The notes: generated by a model from the sequence alone, not told the origin. A stretch of DNA of 64,000 bases from CAVVEQ01 sp963747315 (GCA_963747315.1 CAVVEQ010000007.1:186001-250000), one strand, 5' to 3'. Numbered from the stretch's first letter, positions 53,782 to 63,955 are shown. Program-made: numbers and translations.

Positions 53782-54592
53782 ATGGCTGCCTTCTTTCACT
53801 ACCTGGCGTATGATTTCAAGAACGGTCTGCGGGAAAAATCGCTGCTGCTGCTAAATTACCTTTTCCCTCTAGGCCTTTTCATCATGATGGGTTTCCTGCT
53901 GACCAGCGTTAATCCGGACTTCAAAACGACCATCATTCCCGCCATGATCATTATCTCGACAATGTCGGTGACACTTCTGGGGATGCCCAATCCGATCGTT
54001 GCAGACAGGTTGGCAGGGGTTTACCGCAGCTTTAAGATCAATGGTATCCCTGCGGCTCACATTCTGGCCGTACCCCCGCTGGGGAACCTGGTGCACGTGA
54101 TCATCGTCTCGGTGGTGATAACAATCCTCGGGTATCCACTCTTCGATGCCTCCCTGCCAATTAATTGGCCGGCTTTCGTATTCATTGTTCTGGTGCAATT
54201 CTTCGCGATGGCGGGTTTGGGGATGCTGATCGGTGTGATCTCACCGAAGCGGGAATACAGTTGTCCTTTTCAGCCAGCTTTTCTTCCTGCCTTCGATGAT
54301 CATCGGTGGATTGATGATGTCTTTCGATTTCCTTTCACCAACCATGCAGCGGATTGCGCTGTTATTGCCTGCGACCCATGCCATGAATGCCTTCCGTGGG
54401 CTGGCCTACGGCTGGGAAACCAGCTTCAGCCCGGTCTGGTCGTTCGGTGGTCCTGATCCTGGTGGATTGATCGCCTTTGCCTGGCGGTATGCTCTTTCCA
54501 GTGGGATAGCCGTAATCGCAAAGCGAAGCCGTCCACCTTATCTGGCGATCCTGGCGATGATCCCCTATCTGGTGGCTGTGGCCATCTACTGA
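53782..54592 (+). CDS. ABC-2 type transporter permease (frameshifted)
   Basis: About 268 residues, six predicted transmembrane segments: LLLLNYLFPLGLFIMMGFLL, TTIIPAMIIISTMSVTLL, LGNLVHVIIVSVVITILG and FVFIVLVQFFAMAGLGMLIG. A shift near 54260 moves the rest (FFLPSMIIGGLMMSFDFLSP, ALLLPATHAMNAFRGLAYG) to the next frame. A compensating pair may lie between 54440 and 54540, because the region between two good helices reads poorly. It partners the preceding ATPase. Confidence 0.85.
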
Positions 54593-54664
54593 AATCATTT
54601 CCATCTCGATTTTCCAATCGGTTGACTCGCGAATAATTTGAGGGTATACTTTCGCGCGCTTAAC

Positions 54665-54683
54665 TAATTAATCGCGTTAATTA
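54665..54683. promoter_or_regulatory. Palindrome overlapping the marR start, likely operator
   Basis: TAATTAA-TCGCG-TTAATTA: perfect 7-base inverted arms whose last base is the A of the marR ATG, downstream of a TATACT box near 54644. Position and symmetry suit autoregulation by the MarR protein. Confidence 0.55.
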
Positions 54684-55183
54684 TGTACTCTGAAAAACAA
54701 TTTTCCCAGATCCTGCGTGAATGGGCCGAGACGTTCATGCACCGCTCCTTTAAGGAGGTTAAAACCTTCATGGATGAGGAGGGTCTTTCCCCCACCCAGG
54801 TAAACACCCTTATGCGCCTGTACCATAAAGGCTCGTGCGGAGTATCGGATATCGGAGAGTTCACAGGTGTCACCAATGCCGCCGCCAGCCAGATGATCGA
54901 CCGCCTGGTGCAGATGGATTTGCTCGAGCGGGTCGAATCTGCAAGCGACAGGCGCTATAAACAACTGAGCCTCACCGAAAAGGGTAAACAATTGGTGCAC
55001 CGGGGTATTGAAACCCGCCAACGCTGGTTTGAGGATCTCACCTGTGAGATCACTGCCGAACAACAGAAGATCGTTGCGGATGGACTGACGATCCTGACCG
55101 AAGCTGCAAGGAAAAGGGATGCTAACCCCCGAACGCTGGAGAGCAGCCCCCGGGGCGGATTATCGACCGGAAAGGAAAAATGA
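54683..55183 (+). CDS. MarR-family transcriptional regulator
   Basis: 166 residues with a winged helix-turn-helix: LSPTQVNTLMRLYHKGSCGV, SDIGEFTGVTNAAASQMIDR (recognition helix) and the wing VESASDRRYKQLSLTEKGKQ. The dimerisation helices at both ends are present. Its stop (55181-55183) lies 7 bases before the first exporter gene, so it probably represses its own operon and the exporter until a ligand binds. Confidence 0.9.
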   Translation: MYSEKQFSQILREWAETFMHRSFKEVKTFMDEEGLSPTQVNTLMRLYHKGSCGVSDIGEFTGVTNAAASQMIDRLVQMDLLERVESASDRRYKQLSLTEKGKQLVHRGIETRQRWFEDLTCEITAEQQKIVADGLTILTEAARKRDANPRTLESSPRGGLSTGKEK

Positions 55184-55190
55184 TTTGAAC

Positions 55191-57122
55191 ATGACCCATA
55201 CCCGAAAGGGTAAAACCAAAGGCCAGCCGGATGGCGTCCGCCGGGCGATCATCTATTTGCGCAATCTGAAAGGATTGGCGTTTTTGCCGTATTTCTTCAT
55301 GGTTGTGGCCACTTTTGCACAGCTTGCAGTGCCAGCGATGGTACGCAGGGTGATCGATGCGATCACCACAGGCGTCACCTCAAAAATGCTGCTGAATGCC
55401 CTACCCAAGATCCCGGAACAGTTCATGGATGCAGCGCTTCCCAGGATCCTTTCCTATCTGAACCTTCCCAGCGGTTGGAGCGCGGAACAGTTAACCGCAT
55501 ACCTGGCAGCAACCGTGGAAAAGGCTCCCAGCGCTCTTCTGATCGCCGGAATATCGATCGTTGCCTTTGCCGCGGTACGTGGATTGTTTGCCTTCCTGCA
55601 AAGTTACTGGGCGGAACGGAACTCACAATCAATGGCTTTTGACCTGCGCAATGACCTCTATTCAAAGATCCAGCGGCTTTCTTTTTCCTATCACGATCGG
55701 AACCAGACCGGGCAGTTGATGGTGCGCGCCACGGACGATGTGGAGAAAGTACGGCTTTTCCTGGGCCAGGGGCTGCTCCAGCTGGTTGGGGCGATCATGC
55801 TTCTTTCCGGCACTTTGATCATCCTTTTCACCTCCAACGCAAAACTGGCGGTTTACACCCTGTGGATCCTCCCAGCGGCGGCGATCATGTTCATGATCTT
55901 TAGCGGCGCAGCCCGGCCGATGTTCACGATCATCCAGCAGAAACTTTCCATAGTAAATACGATCCTTCAGGAAAATCTGGCTGGAGCGAAAGTGATCAAA
56001 GCCTTCACCCGTGAACCTTCCGAGCGCAAAAAATTCGCCTCAGGGGTGGATGATTTGTTGGTCACCCAGCTGAAGATCGCGCGACTTTTTTCCTTTCTTT
56101 TCCCGATCGTTTTTCTCATCGCCAACCTGGGACAGGCTACGGTTCTCTATTACGGAGGGCAGCAGATAATCCTGGGCACGCTTTCACTTGGGCAATACCA
56201 GGAATTCAGCCTTTACCTCATCTACCTCTTCCTGCCCATCGCCCAGTTCGGGTTCATCATCACCCAATACAGCCAGGCTTCCGCTTCCGCGACTCGCGTT
56301 TTCGAGATCCTCGACGCGCAAAGCGACGTGGTTAATAAACCTGACGCAGAGGACCTCCCCTTCGTGGAGGGCAGGGTTCAGTTCGAGAATGTCACCTTCC
56401 GATATTTCAGTGGCGGCGAACCGGTACTTGATGGGGTGAGTTTTGATATCCAACCCGGTCAGACTGTCGCCCTGCTGGGTGCCACTGGCTCTGGCAAGAC
56501 ATCGATAATCAACCTCCTTCCCCGTTTTTACGATCCCACGGAAGGCAGGGTGCTGATCGACGGGTACGATCTGCGGGAGGTGTGCCTGGATTCCCTCAGA
56601 AGGCAGATCGGTATCGTGCTGCAGGAGACCACCCTTTTTTCCGGTTCGATTCGGGAAAATATCGCCTTTGGTAAATCCAATGCCACTACTGATGAAGTTA
56701 CCGCTGCTGCAAAAGCTGCTGCGGCACACGATTTCATCATGTCCTTCCCGCAGGGGTATGAAACCCCGGTTGGCGAACGCGGCGCGACCCTTTCCGGTGG
56801 ACAAAAACAACGTTTGGCCATCGCCCGGGCACTTCTCCTTAACCCCCGCATCCTGATCCTGGATGATTCCACCAGCTCGGTGGACCTGACCACGGAGGCG
56901 GAGATCCAAACAGCTCTGGATACGCTGATGAAGGGGCGGACCAGCTTTGTGATCGCCCAGCGGATCACAACGGTGATGAATGCCGATGTGATCCTGGTGT
57001 TGGAAAAAGGGAAAATTGCCGCCAGGGGAACCCACGCGCAATTGATGGAAGAGAGCGAGATCTACACTGAAATCTACCACTCGCAGCTGGCTGGCACCGA
57101 GAAATCGGAAATTAGGGAATAG
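55191..57122 (+). CDS. ABC exporter subunit A (degenerate ATP site)
   Basis: About 643 residues: six transmembrane helices and a nucleotide-binding domain. Walker A is LLGATGSGKTSIINL, Q-loop GIVLQETTLF, signature LSGGQKQRLAIARALL, Walker B ILILDDSTSSVD and H-loop SFVIAQRITTV. The catalytic Glu after Walker B is Asp and the switch His is Gln, so this subunit contributes the non-catalytic residues of a heterodimer, as in TM287/288-type exporters. ATG 55191 is preferred; TTG 55185 is possible. It is directly downstream of marR. Confidence 0.92.
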   Translation: MTHTRKGKTKGQPDGVRRAIIYLRNLKGLAFLPYFFMVVATFAQLAVPAMVRRVIDAITTGVTSKMLLNALPKIPEQFMDAALPRILSYLNLPSGWSAEQLTAYLAATVEKAPSALLIAGISIVAFAAVRGLFAFLQSYWAERNSQSMAFDLRNDLYSKIQRLSFSYHDRNQTGQLMVRATDDVEKVRLFLGQGLLQLVGAIMLLSGTLIILFTSNAKLAVYTLWILPAAAIMFMIFSGAARPMFTIIQQKLSIVNTILQENLAGAKVIKAFTREPSERKKFASGVDDLLVTQLKIARLFSFLFPIVFLIANLGQATVLYYGGQQIILGTLSLGQYQEFSLYLIYLFLPIAQFGFIITQYSQASASATRVFEILDAQSDVVNKPDAEDLPFVEGRVQFENVTFRYFSGGEPVLDGVSFDIQPGQTVALLGATGSGKTSIINLLPRFYDPTEGRVLIDGYDLREVCLDSLRRQIGIVLQETTLFSGSIRENIAFGKSNATTDEVTAAAKAAAAHDFIMSFPQGYETPVGERGATLSGGQKQRLAIARALLLNPRILILDDSTSSVDLTTEAEIQTALDTLMKGRTSFVIAQRITTVMNADVILVLEKGKIAARGTHAQLMEESEIYTEIYHSQLAGTEKSEIRE

Positions 57123-57155
57123 TACCGGTATTCAACCGGTTAAGGAGTAATCATT

Positions 57156-59208
57156 ATGATGGGTGGCGGTGGAGGCCACGGGCCTCAGGCAATGTTGAAA
57201 CAGGAAGTGACCAAACCCAAACAGGTGGGTACCACTCTGGGGAGGTTAGGACACTACCTGAAACCATACTGGTGGATCGGCATTCTTGTGCTGATCATGA
57301 TGATCGTTTCCACCTGGACCCAGGTTACCACTCCCAATATCATCGGGCAGTCGGTGGATTGTTTCCTCACGCCCGCGGTAGGCGCGGCTACGGGGAATGC
57401 CTTCCCGGGGATGGAGTCGGAATCCAATTCGCAGCAGAATTGTTGGCTGGCGCAACCCCCACAGGGATTTACCCAGACAATCGTTCAAAAAATGTATGCC
57501 TTCAACGGATTCTCCGTTCCTCCCGCCGACCTGGGACTTTTGCAGACCGAGCAGCGCATTGAAGGCTTGGGCAGGCTCATCGCAGTGCTCATCGTCTTCT
57601 TTATCATAGGGGCGGTCACTGCCGGTTTAACGGCCTATGGCGTCACCTGGGCAGGGATGCGCGTGGTGCGTGGAATGCGCCTGGAAGTTTTTGATAAAGT
57701 GCAGCTCCTGCAAATTGGTTACTACGCCGAGCACGAGGCCGGTGACCTGATGAGCCGAATCACGAACGATACCGAGACGATCCTGCAGGCAATGAACTTC
57801 GCCCTGGTGAACGTGGTCAGCGGGGTGTTGTTGCTGGTATGGACCACCTATGCGATGTTCAAAATCAGCGGGCCATATGCACTGCTCAGCATGGTGACTG
57901 TGCCCCTGATGGTCTGGGCTACCACCTATTTTTCCGGTCAGGCACGGAAAGCATTCCGTGAATCCAGGAAAGAACTGGGGAATGTAAACGCAGAGCTGCA
58001 GGAATCCATCTCTGCTGTTCGCGAAGTGCAGGCCTTCAACCGCGAGGCGGAGAATATCGAACAGTTCCAGGTAACCAACGCAGCCAACCGGGATGCCAAC
58101 GTGAAGGCGGTTTCCTTCACCTCCGCATTGGCGCCCACCCTGGAGGCTCTCGGGTACCTCTCCCTGGCCATCGTTACGGTGGCGGGGGGTATGGCCCTCC
58201 TGGGAAATGGCATGCTTTTCGGAACCGCAATCTCACTGGGTCTGGTGATCACCTTTGTAGGATATGTGCAGCGGTTTAACCAGCCGATCGGACAGATCTC
58301 GGTGCTGTGGACCAACATCCAAAACGCAGTGGCCGGTGCCGAGCGGATCTTCGGCCTTTTGGATGAACCCCTCTCCGTTCAGGATGAACCGGGCGCAATA
58401 CCGATGCCTCAGATCGAAGGCAGGGTTGAATTCCGCAACGTTTCCGCGCAGTATGTGGAAGATCAACCGGTGCTCTGCAACGTGAGCTTCACCGCGTTGC
58501 CGGGGCAGACGATCGCTATTGTGGGTCCCACCGGGGCAGGCAAGACCACCATCATCAACCTCATCCCGCGTTTTTACGATGTGGTGGAAGGCAGTGTGTT
58601 GATTGATGGGATCGATGTGCGCAAGGTGACCGAGGCTTCTCTGCGCTCGCAGATCGGCATCGTGCTGCAGGATACCTTCCTTTTCAGCACATCGGTCATG
58701 GAGAACATACGCTTCGGAAAGCCAGATGCGACCGACGAAGAGGTCTTCGCTGCGGCCAGGCTGGCCAACGCCGATGGGTTTCATCCAGCACCTTTCGGAT
58801 GGATACCAGACCGTGCTGGGAGAACGCGGCAGTGGCCTCTCGCAGGGGCAGCGGCAGCTGATCTCCATCGCGCGGGCTGCTCTCAATGATCCCCGCATTC
58901 TCATCCTGGATGAAGCCACCTCCAGCGTGGATACCCGCACCGAGCGGCTCATCCAGAAAGCGCTCGAGGAATTGCTCCGGGGGCGCACCTCCTTTGTGAT
59001 CGCGCATCGCTTGAGCACCATTCGAAATGCGGATCTTTTGCTGGTGATCGACGGAGGTGAGATCGTGGAATGTGGTAAACACGAGGAACTGCTGGAGAAA
59101 AAAGGTTTTTACCACGATCTTTACACAAGCCAATTCCGCCGCGATCCATCCCAGAGCGGAAATGAAGGAAAACCAATCCCCCCGGTCTTGAATCCCTCCG
59201 CAGCGTAA
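57156..59208 (+). CDS. ABC exporter subunit B (canonical Walker B, one frameshift)
   Basis: About 684 residues. An extra loop after the first helix (about 67-130, with Cys residues) is unusual for the family. Walker A is AIVGPTGAGKTTIINLIPRF, Walker B ILILDEATSSVD and H-loop SFVIAHRLSTIRNAD, both canonical; the signature is LSQGQRQLISIARAA, with Gln in place of the first Gly. Together with subunit A this makes one active and one degenerate site. A one-base shift near 58775 breaks the frame between ANADGF and IQHLSDGYQTVLGERG. AGGAG lies 10 bases before ATG 57156. Confidence 0.9.
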
Positions 59209-59224
59209 ACGGATTGGAAAAATC

Positions 59225-59259
59225 AAAACCTCCCGCAGAATAATGTGGGAGGTTTTTTT
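59225..59259 (+). terminator. Terminator of the marR/exporter operon
   Basis: AAACCTCCCGCA-GAATAA-TGTGGGAGGTT followed by seven T. Confidence 0.85.
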
Positions 59260-59279
59260 AATATATTTATTTTATTGAG

Positions 59280-59561
59280 TTATCCTGCGTCTGGGTTTGC
59301 AGCTTCATCGGCTGCGATTGCCTGCTGATCTTCAGCCGTGACCGGTTGGGATTGAATTCCCAAATCCTGCATCGTCGCTTGAAGATCTTCCGGTTCCATC
59401 TCTTCTGGTGCCATTCCGGTTTCTTGTTGAACCTTTTGAGCGTCGGCTTGAGACATCTTGATCGCGGAGGTAGCCCCTCCAATCAAGAGCATACCGCCAA
59501 CGATCACGCGTCTCCTGCGTCTTCGTGCCCGTCTTACCATTCTACGTCTCATCATGCGCAT
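59280..59561 (-). CDS. Small Arg-rich membrane-linked protein
   Basis: 93 residues. A strongly basic N-terminus (RRRMVRRARRRRRRV, about 5-19) precedes one hydrophobic segment (IVGGMLLIGGATSAI), then an acidic, Gln/Glu-rich tail (QQETGMAPEEMEPEDLQ). AGGAG lies 7 bases before ATG 59561. The layout suggests a single-pass or peripheral membrane protein with an acidic domain on one side. No family is recognised. Confidence 0.65.
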   Translation of the reverse strand: MRMMRRRMVRRARRRRRRVIVGGMLLIGGATSAIKMSQADAQKVQQETGMAPEEMEPEDLQATMQDLGIQSQPVTAEDQQAIAADEAANPDAG

Positions 59562-59767
59562 GGTAGTTCTCCTTTCTTTTCCCTTTTTATATACAACATC
59601 CGAAAATCAAATTTCACAAATGATGGTTCGTGGAGATTCAACTTATCCACAAATCTTTAAGCCGTGCGTATGGCTGTTATCCTTGATTCCGGATAAAAAA
59701 TGTCATAAAATGAGAGTTGGGTTAAAAATACCATATCTGGCTTTCCAGTAATAACTTAACCGTAAAT

Positions 59768-62700
59768 ATGCCCAACTCCTTCGTTCACCTCCACCTGCAC
59801 ACCCAGTATTCCCTGCTGGATGGTTTCTGCAAGGTCCCCGAGCTGATCTCCCGGGCAAAAGAGATGGGTATGCCCGCCATCGCCATCACCGACCACGGCA
59901 CGATGTTCGGGGTGATCGAATTTTTCCAGAAGGCCACCAAAGCCGGGATCAAACCCATCATCGGGTTGGAGGGCTACCTGGCTGCCCGCGGGATGAACGA
60001 CCGGGATGCCCGGCTGGACCGCACGTCCTCGCACCTGCTGCTGCTGGCAGAGAACATGACCGGCTACCAGAACCTGCTGCAGATCGCCTCTGCCAGCCAG
60101 CTGGAAGGGTTCTATTATTACCCGCGCATCGACCGGGACTTCCTCGCCAGCCACTCCGAGGGTTTGATCTGTACCACCGGCTGCATGGCTTCCGAGATCT
60201 CACGCACCATCCGCGATGAAGGCGCGCAGGGGGTGAAGCGCAAGCTGGATTGGTATTACGAGGTGTTCGGGCGCGACCGCTATTTCTTCGAGCTTCAGCA
60301 CCACGATATCCCCGAGCTCCATGCCCAGAACAAGGTGCTCCGGGAACTGGGATCACATTACCAGGCCAACTACATAGCCACCAACGATGTTCACTATATC
60401 AATCCCGGGGATGCCCGCCTGCAGGATATCCTGCTGGCCATACAGACCGGTACGCTGATCTCGGACCCCGACCGAATGCGCATGTCCGGCGATACCTATT
60501 ACCTGCGCTCACCCGAGGAGATGAGCGCGCTCTTTGCCGAGGTTCCGGAGGCGCTCGCCAACACGCTGCTCATCGCCGAGCGCTGCAACGTGGACCTCTC
60601 CCCCAGGGGGTATCACCTGCCACTTTTTACCGTCCCGGAAGGGTTCACAACAGATGGCTACCTGCGCAGCCTGTGCGAGGAAGGCTTTCGCCGGCTCTAC
60701 CCCACCCACCAATCAGAACCCAAATACCGCGAACGGCTGGAGCACGAGCTGACGGTCATCCACCAGATGGGCTTCGACGCTTATTTTCTGATCGTCTGGG
60801 ACCTGTGCCGCTTTGCCCGCGAGCGCGGCATCTGGTACGAGGCGCGCGGCTCGGCGGCTGGCTCGATGGTGGCCTATACCCTCGATATCACCCTGGTGGA
60901 ACCGATCGAGCAGGGCTTGATCTTCGAGCGCTTCCTCAATCCAGGACGTATTTCCATGCCCGATATCGACCTGGATTTCCAGGATGACCGCCGCAGCGAG
61001 GTGCTGAAATACTGCGCCGAGAAATTCGGAGAAGATCACGTAGCCCAGATCATCACCTTTGGCACGATGGGCGCGCGCGCCGCTGTCCGCGACGTGGGCC
61101 GCGTGATGGACATCCCGCTTTCGGAGGTGGACCGCGTTTCGAAATCCATCCCCTCCAACCCCGCCCGTCCGATGAGCCTGGAGGAAGCCATCCAGCAAAC
61201 CCCCGAACTGAAACAGTTCCACGATGAGCAGGATTACCTGCGTGAGCTGCTGGATACCGCCGCCAAGATGGAGGGGGTAGTGCGTAATGCCGGCACGCAT
61301 GCCGCGGGGGTTGTGATCACCGATAAGCCCATCATTGAATACGCTCCGCTGCACCGCCCCACCAATACCAGCGAGGAGAACCCGGTCAAATCGGTCATCC
61401 AGTTCGAGATGTCCATCGTGGAGGCCATGGGGTTGCTGAAGGTCGATTTCCTCGGGCTTTCCACGCTCACGGTCATGTCGCGGGCCTGCAAGCTGATCGA
61501 GGAGCGCCACGGGGTGACCCTGGACCTGCACTCCATCCCACTGGACGACCCGGCTACATTCGAGTTCCTGGGCAAGGGCGAGACCGCTGGCGTCTTCCAG
61601 CTGGAAGGCACGGGCATGACCCGCTACCTGGTGCAGATGAAGCCCAAGAACCTGGCTAACATCATCGCCATGGTGGCGCTTTTCCGACCGGGTCCCATGG
61701 ACTTCATCCCGCAGTACATCCTCCGTATGCACGGGCAGGAGCCGGTATCCTACGCCCACCCGCTGCTCGAGCCGATCCTCGCCGAGACCTTCGGCATCCC
61801 TATCTACCAGGAACAGGTGATGTTTGCCGCCATGTCGCTGGCGGGTTACAGCGCCTCGGATGCCGACGAACTGCGCAAGGCCATCTCCAAGAAGAACGCC
61901 GACGCCCTTGCCAAACACCGCGAGAAGTTCGTGCAGGGCTGCGGAGCGAACGGCATCCGCAAGGAAAAAGCCGAATCGATCTTCAGCGACTGGGAAAACT
62001 TCGCCCGCTACGGGTTCAATAAGAGCCACGCCGCCGATTACGGAGTGATCGCGGTGCAGACGGCTTTCCTCAAGTGCCACTACACCGTGGAATACATGAC
62101 CTCGCTGCTTTCGGCCTCCAAGAACGAAATGGAGAAGGTGGCCTGGTACATCGCCGACTGCAAGGTGATGGGCATCGACGTGCTGCCGCCGGACGTGAAC
62201 ACCAGCGGCTGGGATTTCACCATCGAGGATTGTCCCGAAGGCGGAGCTTCCATTCGCTTTGGGTTGGGTGCCATCAAAAACGTTGGGCGCGACCCTGTGG
62301 ATATGATCATCGCTGCCAGGAGCGAGGCACCTTTCCGCGACCTGAACGATTTTGCCCGACGGGTGGACCTGGCCAAAGTTGGCAAGCGCACCCTGGAATG
62401 CCTGGTGCGGGTTGGCGCGCTGGATTCCTTCGGTCCGCGCCGCGCGATTCTGGCCGCGCTGGACCAGGTTTCCGCCATCAGCGCCAGCCACTTCCGCGCC
62501 GCCAACCGGGGGCAGCTGAGCATCTTCGGTGCTGCCGATGGCGTGGAGGAAAAGATCGTGCTGCCCTCCATCAGCAGCGCAGATACCCGCGAGCAGCTTG
62601 CCTGGGAGAAGGAACTGCTGGGTCTGTATGTTTCTGATCACCCCCTCAAGATCTTTATGCCGGTGCTCGAACGCAAGGTGAGCCACTATTCCGCCCAGCT

Positions 62701-63604
62701 TGGCGAGGCGGGCAAGGGTGAGAAGGTGACGGTTGCCGGGCTGCTGACGACCGTGCGCGGCATCCGCACCAAGGAGGGCAAGCCGATGGGTTTTGCCACC
62801 CTTGAGGATATCCAGGGCACGGTGGAGCTGGTGATCTTCCCCAAGACTTGGGAGAAGTACCACGAGCTGCTGAAGACGGATACGGTCATCTGCGCCGAGG
62901 GTAAACTGGACGCACAAAGCGGCGACCCCAAGGTGCTGGTGGATAAACTCTCCAGTGTGCAGCCGGATGAGTTCGGGGATGAATCCATTCCTGCGGCTTC
63001 CGCGGCTGCCCCGGCAAGCCGGAGCGGAGCAGCTGTCAGGCCGGATCTGGAGGACGCGCCGCCGGAGGATCCCCCGCCCCCGCCCGATTGGGAAGAGCCA
63101 CCGCTGCAAACCTTACCACAGCCCGAGCCGCCCCTGGCGGAGGCGATGGTAATCCCTATCGAAGCGCCAACGGGTTCCCGGGAAAAGTTGGCTGCGGTGC
63201 TGGAAAAGATCGCCGAGCCTGCTCCCGAGCCGCTGGTGGAAGCGAAGACGATAGCCGCCATTGCATTTGCCACCCCACCGGTGACAGAAGCCCTCCTGTC
63301 TCGCGAGAGCAGTGACGGCGACCCGCAGCTCATCACCGCGCCAGGGGAGGAAATCCCCCAGCGTGTGCTCAAGGTGGAGCTGCGCTCCAGCGGCAACAAG
63401 GATCAGGATAAGCGCCGCCTGCAGCGCCTGCTGGGCTTCCTGCACTCCTGCCCAGGGCAGGATCACTTCGCCCTGCTGCTGGTGGAGAATGGCCACCGCT
63501 ACATGCTGGATTTTCCCAACGATACCACCGGCATCTGCGAGGAACTGCTGCGCCGCCTGGCGGAGATCGTCGGCGCGCACAACGTTAGCGTGGAGGGTGG
63601 GTAG
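59768..63604 (+). CDS. dnaE: DNA polymerase III alpha subunit
   Basis: 1278 residues, intact, the replicative polymerase. N-terminal PHP domain: HLHLHTQYSLLDG (7-19) and ITDHGTMFGV. The polymerase palm has EARGSAAGSMVAYTLDI and the catalytic PDIDLDFQDDRR (about 398-409). Then FRPGPMDFIPQY, YGFNKSHAADYG, a helix-hairpin-helix region and an OB fold (KVTVAGLLTTVRGIRTKEGK). A Pro-rich linker of about 110 residues (about 1075-1185) separates this from a C-terminal tail. It is longer than the E. coli enzyme, mostly by that linker. No intein is present. Confidence 0.96.
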   Translation: MPNSFVHLHLHTQYSLLDGFCKVPELISRAKEMGMPAIAITDHGTMFGVIEFFQKATKAGIKPIIGLEGYLAARGMNDRDARLDRTSSHLLLLAENMTGYQNLLQIASASQLEGFYYYPRIDRDFLASHSEGLICTTGCMASEISRTIRDEGAQGVKRKLDWYYEVFGRDRYFFELQHHDIPELHAQNKVLRELGSHYQANYIATNDVHYINPGDARLQDILLAIQTGTLISDPDRMRMSGDTYYLRSPEEMSALFAEVPEALANTLLIAERCNVDLSPRGYHLPLFTVPEGFTTDGYLRSLCEEGFRRLYPTHQSEPKYRERLEHELTVIHQMGFDAYFLIVWDLCRFARERGIWYEARGSAAGSMVAYTLDITLVEPIEQGLIFERFLNPGRISMPDIDLDFQDDRRSEVLKYCAEKFGEDHVAQIITFGTMGARAAVRDVGRVMDIPLSEVDRVSKSIPSNPARPMSLEEAIQQTPELKQFHDEQDYLRELLDTAAKMEGVVRNAGTHAAGVVITDKPIIEYAPLHRPTNTSEENPVKSVIQFEMSIVEAMGLLKVDFLGLSTLTVMSRACKLIEERHGVTLDLHSIPLDDPATFEFLGKGETAGVFQLEGTGMTRYLVQMKPKNLANIIAMVALFRPGPMDFIPQYILRMHGQEPVSYAHPLLEPILAETFGIPIYQEQVMFAAMSLAGYSASDADELRKAISKKNADALAKHREKFVQGCGANGIRKEKAESIFSDWENFARYGFNKSHAADYGVIAVQTAFLKCHYTVEYMTSLLSASKNEMEKVAWYIADCKVMGIDVLPPDVNTSGWDFTIEDCPEGGASIRFGLGAIKNVGRDPVDMIIAARSEAPFRDLNDFARRVDLAKVGKRTLECLVRVGALDSFGPRRAILAALDQVSAISASHFRAANRGQLSIFGAADGVEEKIVLPSISSADTREQLAWEKELLGLYVSDHPLKIFMPVLERKVSHYSAQLGEAGKGEKVTVAGLLTTVRGIRTKEGKPMGFATLEDIQGTVELVIFPKTWEKYHELLKTDTVICAEGKLDAQSGDPKVLVDKLSSVQPDEFGDESIPAASAAAPASRSGAAVRPDLEDAPPEDPPPPPDWEEPPLQTLPQPEPPLAEAMVIPIEAPTGSREKLAAVLEKIAEPAPEPLVEAKTIAAIAFATPPVTEALLSRESSDGDPQLITAPGEEIPQRVLKVELRSSGNKDQDKRRLQRLLGFLHSCPGQDHFALLLVENGHRYMLDFPNDTTGICEELLRRLAEIVGAHNVSVEGG

Positions 63605-63635
63605 GGGGGGTACGCTAGAACCGGGTTGATTGCAG

Positions 63636-63658
63636 GGCGGGCGGGAGCCCGCCTTTTT
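63636..63658 (+). terminator. dnaE terminator
   Basis: GGCGGGC-GGGA-GCCCGCC followed by five T, 31 bases after the dnaE stop. Confidence 0.88.
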
Positions 63659-63757
63659 AATACCTACCTAACCCCATCACAGTGGGGTTCGCGGTGTAGC
63701 ACTTTGGTGTTATCCAGAAAGTGATTTAGGGAGGGGGGAGGTAAGAGTAATAACAAA

Positions 63758-63787
63758 CGGCGGGTAGACTACGCTCACCCGCCCTAC
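63758..63787. repeat. Dispersed palindrome, second copy
   Basis: Reverse-orientation copy of 7632-7661, with arms CGGCGGGT and ACCCGCCCTAC. Confidence 0.65.
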
Positions 63788-63798
63788 GAAATACTTTA

Positions 63799-63826
63799 TT
63801 GAAGTGAAACGAACGTGCCGTATAAT
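63799..63826 (+). promoter_or_regulatory. Promoter of the last gene
   Basis: TTGAAG (63799-63804), a 16-base spacer and a perfect TATAAT (63821-63826). It gives a leader of about 123 bases before ATG 63956. Confidence 0.5.
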
Positions 63827-63955
63827 GGAAATAGGAGGATTTTTAAGGATATATTCCTGATGGATCCCGTTGCTACCCTGTTCGTAATACCAGGGAACAT
63901 TCTTCCGTCCTTCACCGTCTCATGCGTAAACGCCCAAAGCGGGCAGGAGTAAGAT

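Larger units (their letters stand above)
63659..63955. other. Intergenic region with repeat, promoter and structured leader
   Basis: 297 bases without a coding region. They hold the dispersed palindrome at 63758-63787, the promoter at 63799-63826 and a leader of about 120 bases with two short hairpins (CCCTG/CAGGG at 63876-63895; GCCC/GGGC at 63932-63944). The second abuts the AGGAG of the next gene. No known riboswitch consensus is recognised. Confidence 0.45.

Noticed and set aside
60713..63109. 798-codon open frame on the minus strand
   Set aside because: Antisense of dnaE; no recognisable domain and antisense-type composition.
59768..63604. Intein in dnaE, suggested by its length
   Set aside because: All polymerase blocks are contiguous. 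The extra length is a Pro-rich linker near the C-terminus.
63830..63955. Known riboswitch
   Set aside because: Compared by eye with c-di-GMP, preQ1, ZTP, THF, fluoride and cobalamin consensus elements; none fits.
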